Assembly (NCBI GenBank): GCA_900319645.1
Contig: ONPG01000002.1
Span: forward strand, 186,001 to 250,000
Source of the DNA: an uncultured Bacteroidales bacterium
Lineage (GTDB): Bacteria > Bacteroidota > Bacteroidia > Bacteroidales > Paludibacteraceae
DNA: 64,000 nucleotides
Direction: 5' to 3'
A model generated the notes under the pieces. That model was not told the origin of the DNA, did not search any database, and saw only the letters and a program-made list of their open reading frames with translations. The position numbers and the translations under genes are program-made. Within the stretch, counting starts at the first letter, position 1; each line of letters opens with the position of its first letter. This document shows positions 42,587 to 50,951 of this stretch, piece after piece.

Positions 42587-44638
42587 CTATATGTTTTTAA
42601 TAATTGTCAATTCGTTTTTGTCTTCTATCCTGCGATAGCTGACCTCGTCGGCTATTTGTTTGACGAGGGCGATACCTAAACCGCCTATCTGCCGTTCTTC
42701 AGCAGCCTTCTCGATGTCTTTCTCCGCCTGTGCTGTCGGGTCGAACGCGGTTCCGTTATCGGAGAGGATAAGAATAATTTTTAATTCTTCATTTTTAATT
42801 TTTAATTCTATCCATCCGGCCTGCGAATAGTGGATCACATTCACCACGGCTTCCTCCAGAGCTACCTCTAATTTCTTGAGCGCACGCGCGTCCATGCCTG
42901 CGCATAGCGCGTAATTATGGAGTATGTTGCGTAGTGCCGGCCACTGGTCCATCTTGTTTTCCACGCGGAGGGAAACAGGTTCGTCGGCGCTGGTCTTGGT
43001 TATCGTCATGATCGTCATGTCGTCTGTTTGCTCCGCTTTGCCCACAAACTGCAAGCCGATATTGCTGATAGCCTCGAAATCGCCTTCACGGAAGGCGTTG
43101 TGATGCTTGGAGATGATGTCTATCCACCTTTTGCTGCCGAGCATCTCGTGTTGCTCGTTGCGTGCTTCGGTGATTCCGTCGGTATAAAGCACAAGCATCT
43201 CGTCCTGCCGGAGCATCGTGCCTTGCTCCTTGAACTTGAACCGCCCTTCGTACCCCATCGGGATATTGGGGTCGAGCGAAAGGATCTTCGTCGCCTCGGA
43301 TCCCTGACGCATTGAATACACTATCGGCACCAAGTGTCCGGCGTTGCAATAGAGCAGTTCGCCTGTGGGGATATGCAGCCTGCCGATAAAGGCGGTAACG
43401 AACATCATACTGGGGTTGTTGTCGCTCAGTACGGCGTTCATATCTTCCATGATCGCTTTAGGCGATTGCAAGCGCCTTACTGCCGAGCGGAAGAGGTTGA
43501 CCGTAGCACTCATAAACATCGCGGCCGGTACACTCTTGCCGCTCACGTCGCCGATGATAAAGAACAGGTCGTTCTCCTTGCGGAAGTAGTCGTACAGGTC
43601 GCCTCCCACTTCTTTCATCGGAACCAACGCGGCTTGCAACATTACGTCCGTCCATTTGTCGCCTTTCACGTTGCTGCGTTGACCTTTTCTGAGGATTCCC
43701 ATTTGGATTGTGCTGGCGATGTGCATCTCGCGTTCGATCACCTTGTTTTCTGTTTGCACGCGTGCGTATTCGGCTTGGTTTTTCCAAATCCGCAGGATGA
43801 GCAATCCCGCCACGATAATACCGAACATCAGAACGACAAAAGTGATGATCATTTTGTTGCGCACGCTTTTCCAGATGTAGCTCTTCGGCACTCCCACCTT
43901 GAGCCTCAGGTCCATAGGCGAAAGCATAGACGACCGGATGATCATGCTCTTTTCATTCAGTTCGGTTCGCTTGCCCATGTTGTCGCTGGTGAGCATAACT
44001 GTCCCGTTGGAGTTGTATAGCACACAACACGCTTCGTCGAACGGTTTGATGTCCTCCAGCATTTTGTCCACCCATATCATGCTGAAATCGAATCCCACTA
44101 CGCACGCCATTTCACCGTCCTTGTCCACGCGGACGGAGTGGGTGAAGATCGGATCGGAGAAATCCTCGTCGAGGTACGACGAACTCCAGTAACCGGCGGA
44201 GAGATCTTTGGTCAATGCCCCTTTGTACCATTTGGCCTTGAAGTAGTCGTGCTCTTTGTCGCCGTACATCGCCATGGCGATGGAGTCCCCTTTGCGCCAC
44301 GAGCACGGACAGAACCAGTAGTCTTCTTCATCATAGAACCCCGGACGAAAACTGACGTAGCAAGCCAATATGTCCGGGTAGCGCCGCAGGGTCACGCGTG
44401 TCTGATGCAGGAGTTTCAACGGCTCGTCAATGTGGTGTAATACGTAGCTCTGCATCTCTTCGCCGGCATCCTGGATGTCGTACAGCTCAAAGATGAAGTC
44501 TTTCTGAGCCAGCTCGATCTCGGAGTCGATACGCTCAATAACACGCTTTTTCTCAGAACGGTATGACACAAAGAACTGGATGGTCATAGCCAGGATGAGA
44601 AAGGCTGCGCCAACTATGGGAAGATACCGCATTTTCAT
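42587..44638 (-). CDS. Membrane sensor with SpoIIE-type phosphatase and RsbW-like ATPase domains (683 aa)
   Basis: TM1 (residues 7-27) and TM2 (about 261-283) bracket a periplasmic Cache-like sensor (W-rich, YWFCPCSWRKGD near 110, YWSSSYLDEDF near 150). The cytosolic part has a coiled coil, a PP2C/SpoIIE phosphatase (VGGDLYDYF near 342, GDVSGKSV near 370, YTDGITEAR near 483, TDDMTIM), and a HATPase_c domain (LEEAVVNV near 592, DNGTAFDP near 626, GGLGIALVKQIAD). The phosphatase should dephosphorylate the STAS protein encoded 3 nt downstream; the ATPase domain could phosphorylate it. A short repeat (AATTTTTAATTCT) is read in frame at about residues 610-620. It connects an external signal with the STAS switch. 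Confidence 0.85.
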   Translation of the reverse strand: MKMRYLPIVGAAFLILAMTIQFFVSYRSEKKRVIERIDSEIELAQKDFIFELYDIQDAGEEMQSYVLHHIDEPLKLLHQTRVTLRRYPDILACYVSFRPGFYDEEDYWFCPCSWRKGDSIAMAMYGDKEHDYFKAKWYKGALTKDLSAGYWSSSYLDEDFSDPIFTHSVRVDKDGEMACVVGFDFSMIWVDKMLEDIKPFDEACCVLYNSNGTVMLTSDNMGKRTELNEKSMIIRSSMLSPMDLRLKVGVPKSYIWKSVRNKMIITFVVLMFGIIVAGLLILRIWKNQAEYARVQTENKVIEREMHIASTIQMGILRKGQRSNVKGDKWTDVMLQAALVPMKEVGGDLYDYFRKENDLFFIIGDVSGKSVPAAMFMSATVNLFRSAVRRLQSPKAIMEDMNAVLSDNNPSMMFVTAFIGRLHIPTGELLYCNAGHLVPIVYSMRQGSEATKILSLDPNIPMGYEGRFKFKEQGTMLRQDEMLVLYTDGITEARNEQHEMLGSKRWIDIISKHHNAFREGDFEAISNIGLQFVGKAEQTDDMTIMTITKTSADEPVSLRVENKMDQWPALRNILHNYALCAGMDARALKKLEVALEEAVVNVIHYSQAGWIELKIKNEELKIILILSDNGTAFDPTAQAEKDIEKAAEERQIGGLGIALVKQIADEVSYRRIEDKNELTIIKNI

Positions 44639-44641
44639 GTT

Positions 44642-46336
44642 TTATCGCACTCTGCTTCCTTGTATATTGTACATTTTTCCTTCGTACATTAAATAGAGTT
44701 GTCCGTCGCGAATAACCTTTGTTCCTTGTCCTTTTTCCCCTTGTACATTCTCCACGTCTTGTGTCTGATTCAGCACTTCGTTCAGCATCGCGCGGATGGC
44801 TGCGCATTGGGTCGGATCTGTGTTCGATGAGTAGCTTACCAGATGGTTTTGTCCCGGCAGGATGTATTTCCGGACGTTCTGGCCGTTGACAAACTCATCC
44901 TTGATAGCACTTCCTGTCCAGCTGTCGTCCTCGCCGTAGATGAAGATAATCGGTTTCGTGGCATTCTTGGTCGCTGCCATCATTCGGTCGTACAGATTGC
45001 GGCTGAAGCTGAGCGTGTAGAAACACGGATCCGTCAGATCGCGCAAATTGTTGCATTTGGTTACCCAGAAATCGTTGAGAAACGCTGCATCTTCGGGCGT
45101 AGAGGCTATCTCATCGAACCGGTAGTCGTAGTATCCCAACTCGCGTTTCGACTGATAGTGGTACGCTCGGTTCGAGCTTTTGTCCGGAGTGAACCACCAG
45201 TCTTTCTCGCTGATACCGAACGGGATATTCGCTTGGCGCGGTAAGCGGAGTGCCGGTTTCTTGTTCAGATTCGAGTATTTGCGCAATGTGTCAAGCCACG
45301 GACCCATATCTTTTAACGAGTATTTGTCAAAAATGAGCATATAGGCCAGGGCGGTGTCGTTGTAGTTTGTCCAGCCGTTCGAGCGTATAATACTGTCGTT
45401 GGCTGCTGTCTGCTTACGGAGGGAGACGGTGTCGTTATATGCGTGTGCTAAAAATCCGAAACCGGCTACTGAGCTGATGTAGTTGCCATAGAGCGTGTCT
45501 ATTCGACCCTGACTGGGGGCTGTTCCGCTGTACAGAAAGGAGTAGATTTGCCACATCCCGTTCTGCTCTGTGTGGTACACCATTTTTGCTATGCCTGCTT
45601 TGCGGATCTTCTGGAACAGATCCAGGTACTCTTTGTTCCAACCCTTGTTGTACCAATAGGTGTACATCGTGGTGTCGGCCACTGACTCGAAGAACGGAGC
45701 CGAATAAGGCAGGTATATATCCATGTCTTCGGGATAGAACGTGTGCTGGAGCAGGGTGGTGATGCCGCCTTTGCTTGCGCCGCTCATCACCCATTTGCCT
45801 TTCAGCACTTTTTTCATTCCCTCGAACAGGTTGTGGAAATCGGCTGCGGCTTCTTCGGCGGTCAGCGGATCCAGGTTCTCCCAGCATCGCGAAGGAGCCG
45901 AGTACTCGAAATACCGATGCTCGATGCTGATATAGTTGGCGTTATAATCCTGAGCGATTTCGGTGGTTCCATCCTTCAGCGTGTGAACGAAAAACGAATC
46001 GGGATAAGTCGTCATTTCCGGCATGATTCCGTAGCCCGAGCAATACACATGGTTGATGGCTTTTGTCGGGTCGCTGTCACGGTTGAAGGTGATGAGTGCG
46101 CGCATCGGGAACTGAGCGCCGTCCGGCTGGGCATGCAGCAGAGGCTGGTGGTAATAAATCACGAACGTGCAGTAGCCTTTGCCCTTCGGATCCTTGGGGT
46201 AAACTGCCAGCGAGTCGATCAGACCCTTGTTCTGTTTCTGCATATCGGCCAGCCAGTTCGGAATCGTGTCGTACTCTTGCGCAAAACCGGATGTGATGGC
46301 AAGTACCGCCATCAGTAGGAATAGTATTTTTTTCAT
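44642..46336 (-). CDS. Secreted S37-type (PS-10) tripeptidyl/prolyl peptidase (564 aa)
   Basis: A signal peptide (residues 1-19, ending GFAQ) precedes an alpha/beta-hydrolase with nucleophile Ser near 186 (GASKGGIT), a candidate Asp (GEDDSW near 485) and His (GQNHLVSYSS near 515), as in the S37/PS-10 peptidases that remove tripeptides or dipeptides from protein N-termini. W-rich HRYFEYSAPSRCWENLDPL near 140 also fits. The C-terminus ends in LYLMYEGKMYNIQGSRVR, the shared tail, so it should be at the surface or outside the cell. It starts 36 nt after the clostripain gene and stops 3 nt before the SpoIIE gene. Family assignment is by motif only. Confidence 0.75.
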   Translation of the reverse strand: MKKILFLLMAVLAITSGFAQEYDTIPNWLADMQKQNKGLIDSLAVYPKDPKGKGYCTFVIYYHQPLLHAQPDGAQFPMRALITFNRDSDPTKAINHVYCSGYGIMPEMTTYPDSFFVHTLKDGTTEIAQDYNANYISIEHRYFEYSAPSRCWENLDPLTAEEAAADFHNLFEGMKKVLKGKWVMSGASKGGITTLLQHTFYPEDMDIYLPYSAPFFESVADTTMYTYWYNKGWNKEYLDLFQKIRKAGIAKMVYHTEQNGMWQIYSFLYSGTAPSQGRIDTLYGNYISSVAGFGFLAHAYNDTVSLRKQTAANDSIIRSNGWTNYNDTALAYMLIFDKYSLKDMGPWLDTLRKYSNLNKKPALRLPRQANIPFGISEKDWWFTPDKSSNRAYHYQSKRELGYYDYRFDEIASTPEDAAFLNDFWVTKCNNLRDLTDPCFYTLSFSRNLYDRMMAATKNATKPIIFIYGEDDSWTGSAIKDEFVNGQNVRKYILPGQNHLVSYSSNTDPTQCAAIRAMLNEVLNQTQDVENVQGEKGQGTKVIRDGQLYLMYEGKMYNIQGSRVR

Positions 46337-46372
46337 TTTCTAATGAATTATTGCTCGGTTTTCTCACTCCTA

Positions 46373-47923
46373 TTACTCTTCGTTCGGACTGATGTTGTAA
46401 TCGTCGTCATCGCCCCTCGGAGGATTGTTATACGGCATAGCCGGGTTGGCTTTCAGCCATTTGGTCCAGCCTGTCTTCTGATCGAATACGGATTTGGCGT
46501 AACTGTAGTCCCAGTTGTGTTCGATGAGTTTTTCCGTATCTTTAGTCCACACCTCTTTCTCGCCGGCTTTTGTGGCAGGAGAGTAATACCAACGGTTACC
46601 CTCGTAGTCGTAGCATGTATAGCCGTTCTTCTCGTCGTCTTTTACGAATTGATCCTGCAATATGCCTTTTGCACCGAGCTGAACGCTGATACTCAGGGCG
46701 TGAGCCGGCTTGTATCCTTCGATATATTCGTGACCCTCTTCGTGAGCGATGGTTGCGCTTTGGATAGCTGTCTCCAAACTCTTATAGGCGGTTTGGAAGC
46801 CTTCGTCGCCTTGATACGGAGCACCTTCGCTCTTCAGCAACGTCAGGTAGTCCAGCAGGTCGTATTTGCAGTCGTCGTTATAATACTGATAGCATTGGGT
46901 CGAAGCCGATACATACTTCGCGCTGTCTTTCACGTGCTCGCACATATAGTTCACAACTGCTTGCAATCCGCTCCAGATAGCCGGCATGCCGCTCATCTTC
47001 AGAACCGCAAAATCCGTGTGTCTGCCACGCGGGTCATTTCCCTTTTTGAACGCATCGACGTGCTGATCTCTGTTGTTGCGCGCTTGCACTTTCAACGCAT
47101 CTTCTATGTTGCTGTTATCGTATAGAGCGTTGACCACGGTGCCAAAGTCACTACCTTTGGTCGTGTGACCGGAACCTAAAGTGTAGTCGGTCACGTCTGT
47201 CAGCTCCGACAGGTACTCGAGGTTGTTCATGAAGCAGCAGTCGAAGATGATGGCACTCAGGTGCAGACCCGATTGTTGAATACCGTCATGCAGCTCTTTC
47301 GCTTTGATCGAACGGCCGTTGTAGTGCGGGTCGGCAATCGCTGCTGCCGGCTTTTGGTTGCCGGACGGATATTCGCCGTCGCTTTCCGGCTCCCAACCCA
47401 TCGAGTGACCCGCTAACAGCAGGATATAGTGCTGTGCTGGAGCGGCTTTGGCGGCATTCTGAAGAACCTCGGCAATCGATTTCGGGCTGAACATGGGATA
47501 GCGGCCGTCTTGCGCAATCCACTCGTCACGAAGCGACAAATACTGGTTAACGCCTTCCTCTTCTTCAAAATCTATACAATCGGGACCCACTTCATAGAAA
47601 TAAACCATACTGGCTTTGCCGCCCGGTTCGTAGTCATAATCGTATTCTTCTAAGTTTTTCTCTTTCTGGGCTTGCAAGCCTTCCTCGTCGGAATACTTCA
47701 TGCACACAATCATACGCACCGACAGATCTTCGCCACGTTTGCTAAAAGCATGTGCTGCCCGTGAGATGTCGTCTTCGATATCGATATCGAGATCACCGCC
47801 TCCGTTGGCATAAACGATTACCGTGTACTTGGACTTTCCTTCCGGTTCTTGTCCTTTTCCTTTCTCGCAGCTCATGAACAGCAGGCCCACCGCCGCAAGC
47901 ATCAATAAATAAATCTTTTTCAT
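46373..47923 (-). CDS. Clostripain-family (C11) cysteine protease, lipoprotein (516 aa)
   Basis: The ATG at 47923 gives a lipoprotein signal (LLFMSCEKG, Cys near residue 18); the longer frame to 47989 would put a basic stretch in front of it. The C11 catalytic pair is visible: His near 172 (LAGHSMGW) and Cys near 227 (IIFDCCFMNNLEYL). A Thr/Ser-rich C-terminal half and the acidic end (DDDDYNISPNEE) are unassigned. These proteases cut after Arg or Lys and often need autocleavage. It is the first gene of the NRPS operon (promoter 48044-48074). No shared tail, because lipid anchoring replaces it. Confidence 0.8.
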   Translation of the reverse strand: MKKIYLLMLAAVGLLFMSCEKGKGQEPEGKSKYTVIVYANGGGDLDIDIEDDISRAAHAFSKRGEDLSVRMIVCMKYSDEEGLQAQKEKNLEEYDYDYEPGGKASMVYFYEVGPDCIDFEEEEGVNQYLSLRDEWIAQDGRYPMFSPKSIAEVLQNAAKAAPAQHYILLLAGHSMGWEPESDGEYPSGNQKPAAAIADPHYNGRSIKAKELHDGIQQSGLHLSAIIFDCCFMNNLEYLSELTDVTDYTLGSGHTTKGSDFGTVVNALYDNSNIEDALKVQARNNRDQHVDAFKKGNDPRGRHTDFAVLKMSGMPAIWSGLQAVVNYMCEHVKDSAKYVSASTQCYQYYNDDCKYDLLDYLTLLKSEGAPYQGDEGFQTAYKSLETAIQSATIAHEEGHEYIEGYKPAHALSISVQLGAKGILQDQFVKDDEKNGYTCYDYEGNRWYYSPATKAGEKEVWTKDTEKLIEHNWDYSYAKSVFDQKTGWTKWLKANPAMPYNNPPRGDDDDYNISPNEE

Positions 47924-48043
47924 TGTTTTGGTTGTTAATAGTGTTGGTTTGTATAGAAAATTTGTTATTTTGCTAAATAATTCGCCCAATTCGCCGTTTT
48001 GTCCGATTTTGTCATTTTTTGTGTTTTATTACAATTCGCCGTG

Positions 48044-48074
48044 CAAAGTTACAACTTTTTTTTGATATATGCAA
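48044..48074 (-). promoter_or_regulatory. Promoter of the protease-sensor-NRPS operon
   Basis: TTGCATATATCA, an A tract and TAACTTTG (48044-48051), with the 23-nt spacing. It is the only promoter of this type found between 34.9 and 48.1 kb on the minus strand, and the gene gaps (36, 3, 3 and 17 nt) give no room for others. Start near 48037, 114 nt before the ATG. Confidence 0.7.
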
Positions 48075-48368
48075 ATTTTTGTTTCATTTATCTTTATTTC
48101 TGTTCCTTCCTGTCTCTTTATCCCCTTTTCTTTCCCTTTTCCCATGGCCTCTGTCTATATATATGCGGGATGCTATCCCGCTCCCGCCCGCCTTCCGCAT
48201 CCCCTCCCTTGAGGGGAGGGCTGGAGAGAGGTTATTTGTTGGTTAAAATAGCGTGATTATAGCGTGATTATAGCGTGATTATAGCGTGATTCGTGACTCG
48301 ATACCGACTCGATACCAACATCTTTTCCGCCCAAAACGCCCTTTTTTTGCGCTTTTTTGTCTCAATCC

Positions 48369-48399
48369 TTGCGTATCTCAAAAAAAAACACTACCTTTG
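48369..48399 (+). promoter_or_regulatory. Promoter of the small membrane protein gene
   Basis: TTGCGTATCTCA, an A tract and TACCTTTG (48392-48399), 23 nt apart; the ATG at 48429 is about 23 nt after the expected start. Confidence 0.7.
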
Positions 48400-48428
48400 C
48401 GCCGGATTTGCAATCAGCTCACTATTCT

Positions 48429-48950
48429 ATGAGAAAAATAACGAAAATTCGCATCGTGGTCTTGGCGATTGCCATCTTGGCGATCATCCTCGCGTTCTTC
48501 ACGCCGGTTCTCTCTTTCTATTCGGATACCGGCATCTACTCGGAGCGCTCTTATCAGATGGATCTCCACTATTTCCGGGTCATCCACACGGGCCATGCGA
48601 CCGGCAACTCCGGAGTGGTTCGTTCGATGTCTGTTGCGGGGCTTCGATACTGCCTTTGGGGACTTCTCGTCCTGACCTCTCTGGCGCAACTCACGCTCCT
48701 CTTGCGTTTCTCGCGTTCAACCTTCCTTTATCTGGCGCTCATGGATATCATCGTTGGAGGTGCATATTACACATTAGCAGTTATTTACATCGTCCGTATC
48801 AACGCTCTCTACTACCCGTCTTTCTATCCCAATATAGGTCTCTTCCTGCCCGGAATAGCGGTCGCTCTTATGCTTCTTGTCCGCAGGAGTATCCAGATTG
48901 AGATCCACGACCAGCAGGACGGCGTACATCACTCTCACCACAACCAATAA
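48429..48950 (+). CDS. Four-segment integral membrane protein (173 aa)
   Basis: I start at the ATG at 48429 (MRKITKIRIVVLAIAI) since the earlier frame begins upstream of the promoter. Four hydrophobic segments lie at about residues 8-30, 74-92, 97-120 and 135-155, with a polar loop of about 40 residues after the first; the end is His-rich (HDQQDGVHHSHHNQ). The layout resembles the small DUF4293-type membrane proteins of Bacteroidota, but I cannot confirm the family. Inner membrane. The His-rich tail could bind metal. A separate promoter follows for the next gene. Confidence 0.6.
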   Translation: MRKITKIRIVVLAIAILAIILAFFTPVLSFYSDTGIYSERSYQMDLHYFRVIHTGHATGNSGVVRSMSVAGLRYCLWGLLVLTSLAQLTLLLRFSRSTFLYLALMDIIVGGAYYTLAVIYIVRINALYYPSFYPNIGLFLPGIAVALMLLVRRSIQIEIHDQQDGVHHSHHNQ

Positions 48951-48976
48951 AAAATCTGTCTTTTTTTACTTTTCTC

Positions 48977-49007
48977 TTGCGTATTCCAAAAAAATGTTGT
49001 AACTTTG
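48977..49007 (+). promoter_or_regulatory. Promoter upstream of the GldA-like gene
   Basis: TTGCGTATTCCA, an A tract and TAACTTTG (49000-49007). The 15 bp GTAACTTTGCACCCG (48999-49013) recur exactly at 49135-49149, directly before the gene. Confidence 0.65.
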
Positions 49008-49152
49008 CACCCGCAAATTACAACTGGGGTCCCCGACAGGCGCTAACGTAGTGCGTCTGGTGGGGAGAGCGGAAGCACAAGTCGCCCTAACAAATCTTTG
49101 ATTTGGTCAATGCGATCTTGTGGCTGAACGCGAAGTAACTTTGCACCCGATT

Positions 49153-49899
49153 ATGGTCTCTTTGCAACACATCAACAAATCTTTTGGCTCGCAGCAGGTT
49201 CTGCGGGACGTCACGCTGGAAATCCCTGCGGGACAGATTGTAGGTTTGCTCGGACCTAATGGAGCCGGCAAGTCCACCCTCATGAAGATCCTCATCGGGC
49301 TTTGGCATGCAGATAGCGGTTCGCTCTCTGCCCCTGAACGTATCGGCTACTTGCCGGAGAACAACCCGCTCTACGAAGATATGTATGTATCTGAGTACCT
49401 GGACTTTATGACGAAAATGACGCAGGGCAAATCCCTTGTACCTCGTTCCTCGTCCCTTTCTACCTTTGTTGATCATCTCATCGACCTCGTCGGTCTCGCG
49501 CCCGAGCGTCACAAGCACATACGCGAACTAAGCAAAGGTTACCGTCAGCGCGTGGGGCTTGCGCAAGCACTCATCGGCGACCCGCAACTCATCATCCTCG
49601 ACGAACCGACCACGGGACTTGATCCGAATCAACTCGTCGAGATACGATCATTGATTCGAGATTTAACTGCCAACTCTGAATCAGTCTATCAGTCCGAAGG
49701 ACGGTCTGTCAGTGAAACGGTCTGTCAGCAAAGCGGTCTGTCAGCGAAGCGGTCTATCATCCTCTCCACCCATATCCTGCAGGAGGTGCGTGAGATGTGC
49801 GACCGCGTGATCATCTTGGACCACGGCACGATCAAAGCCGACAAACCCATTAACGAAATAGAAGACCTGGAAGCCCTCTTCCATACAGCAACGAATTAA
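49153..49899 (+). CDS. GldA-like ABC transporter ATPase with in-frame repeats (248 aa)
   Basis: Walker A GPNGAGKST is near residues 34-42, the signature near 135 reads LSKGYRQRVGLAQALIGDP, and Walker B is LIILDEPTTGLDPNQLVEIR. The LSKGYRQRVGLAQAL form is typical of GldA, the ATPase of the gliding-associated ABC transporter of Bacteroidota; in gut species it serves an unclear export task. The protein carries two inserted segments: about residues 94-105 (SLVPRSSSLSTF) and about 174-200, encoded by CGGTCTGTCAGC units with the GTCC-TTC-GGAC core of the dispersed repeat. No permease gene is adjacent. ATG at 49153 (MVSLQHINKSFG). Confidence 0.8.
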   Translation: MVSLQHINKSFGSQQVLRDVTLEIPAGQIVGLLGPNGAGKSTLMKILIGLWHADSGSLSAPERIGYLPENNPLYEDMYVSEYLDFMTKMTQGKSLVPRSSSLSTFVDHLIDLVGLAPERHKHIRELSKGYRQRVGLAQALIGDPQLIILDEPTTGLDPNQLVEIRSLIRDLTANSESVYQSEGRSVSETVCQQSGLSAKRSIILSTHILQEVREMCDRVIILDHGTIKADKPINEIEDLEALFHTATN

Positions 49900-49935
49900 T
49901 TATCAATTATCAATTGTCAATTATCAATTATCTCA

Positions 49936-50949
49936 ATGGATTTCGATATACGTAACCAGATGTCCGAGAAGGAGCAGGACAATGCCCTCCGACCTTTGCG
50001 CTTTGCCGATTTTGCCGGACAGAGCAAAGTCACTTCCAACCTCAAGATCTTCGTCGAGGCGGCTAAAATGCGTGGAGAAAGTCTCGACCACGTCCTCCTC
50101 TTCGGCCCTCCGGGATTAGGCAAAACAACTCTTAGCAACATCATTGCCAACGAATTAGGAGTGGGATTCAAGATCACTTCCGGTCCTGTGCTCGACAAAC
50201 CCGGAGACCTCGCAGGTCTGCTCACCTCGCTCGAACCCAACGATGTGCTTTTTATTGATGAGATCCATCGTCTCTCGCCCGTAGTAGAGGAGTACCTCTA
50301 TTCGGCTATGGAGGACTACCGTATTGATATTATGATAGATAAAGGTCCCTCTGCGCGTACTATCCAGATCGACCTCAACCGTTTCACCCTCATCGGAGCT
50401 ACTACCCGTTCGGGTCTGCTCACTTCGCCTTTGCGAGCACGATTCGGTATCAACTGCCACCTCGAGTACTACGACGCCGACATCCTTGCCGGTATCGTGA
50501 AACGCTCTGCAGGATTGCTGGGCGTGGAGATCAACTCCAAAGCAGCAGGTGAGATAGCACGACGCTCACGCGGCACGCCGCGTATCGCCAACGCTCTGCT
50601 CAGACGAGTACGAGACTTCGCACAGGTCAAAGGCAACGGCTCTATCGACCTCGAAATAGCACAATACGCGCTCGAAGCACTCAATATCGACACTTTCGGT
50701 CTCGACCAGATCGACAACAAACTGCTGACCACTATCATCGACAAGTTCCGTGGGGGACCTGTCGGCCTCAACACTATCGCTACGGCCATGGGAGAAGATG
50801 CCGGTACGATCGAAGATGTCTATGAGCCTTACCTCATTAAAGAAGGTTTCATCAAACGTACTCCGCGTGGACGCGAAGCTACCGAACTCGCCTACAAGCA
50901 TTTAGGCAAGAAAATGATTGCTGCTGACGGACAACAAAGTATCTTCTGA
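49936..50949 (+). CDS. ruvB: RuvB Holliday-junction branch-migration ATPase (337 aa)
   Basis: RuvB is the hexameric motor that works with RuvA and RuvC on Holliday junctions. Walker A is GPPGLGKTT (residues 57-65), Walker B is [11 protein letters not shown], sensor 1 is GATTRSG, the arginine finger lies in SPLRARFG, and the winged-helix C-terminus reads RTPRGREAT. Length is normal for the family. It starts 36 nt after the GldA-like gene, with a CAATTATCAATTGT-type repeat in the spacer, and ends 2 nt before the ion-channel gene, so these three are probably co-transcribed. No ruvA or ruvC is in the window. Confidence 0.95.
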   Translation: MDFDIRNQMSEKEQDNALRPLRFADFAGQSKVTSNLKIFVEAAKMRGESLDHVLLFGPPGLGKTTLSNIIANELGVGFKITSGPVLDKPGDLAGLLTSLEPNDVLFIDEIHRLSPVVEEYLYSAMEDYRIDIMIDKGPSARTIQIDLNRFTLIGATTRSGLLTSPLRARFGINCHLEYYDADILAGIVKRSAGLLGVEINSKAAGEIARRSRGTPRIANALLRRVRDFAQVKGNGSIDLEIAQYALEALNIDTFGLDQIDNKLLTTIIDKFRGGPVGLNTIATAMGEDAGTIEDVYEPYLIKEGFIKRTPRGREATELAYKHLGKKMIAADGQQSIF

Positions 50950-50951
50950 TT

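Larger units (their letters stand above)
47924..48428. other. Intergenic region between two divergent promoters with repeats
   Basis: It holds the leftward promoter (48044-48074), a GCGGGAT/ATCCCGC hairpin (about 48162-48178), the third copy of the palindromic repeat (48200-48233), an 11-bp tandem repeat AGCGTGATTAT (48250-48293, four units) and the rightward promoter (48369-48399). I see no gene. Confidence 0.6.

Noticed and set aside
48051..48256. Rightward open frames (75-85 codons)
   Set aside because: They cross a leftward promoter and repeats, start in low-complexity sequence and have no recognisable features.
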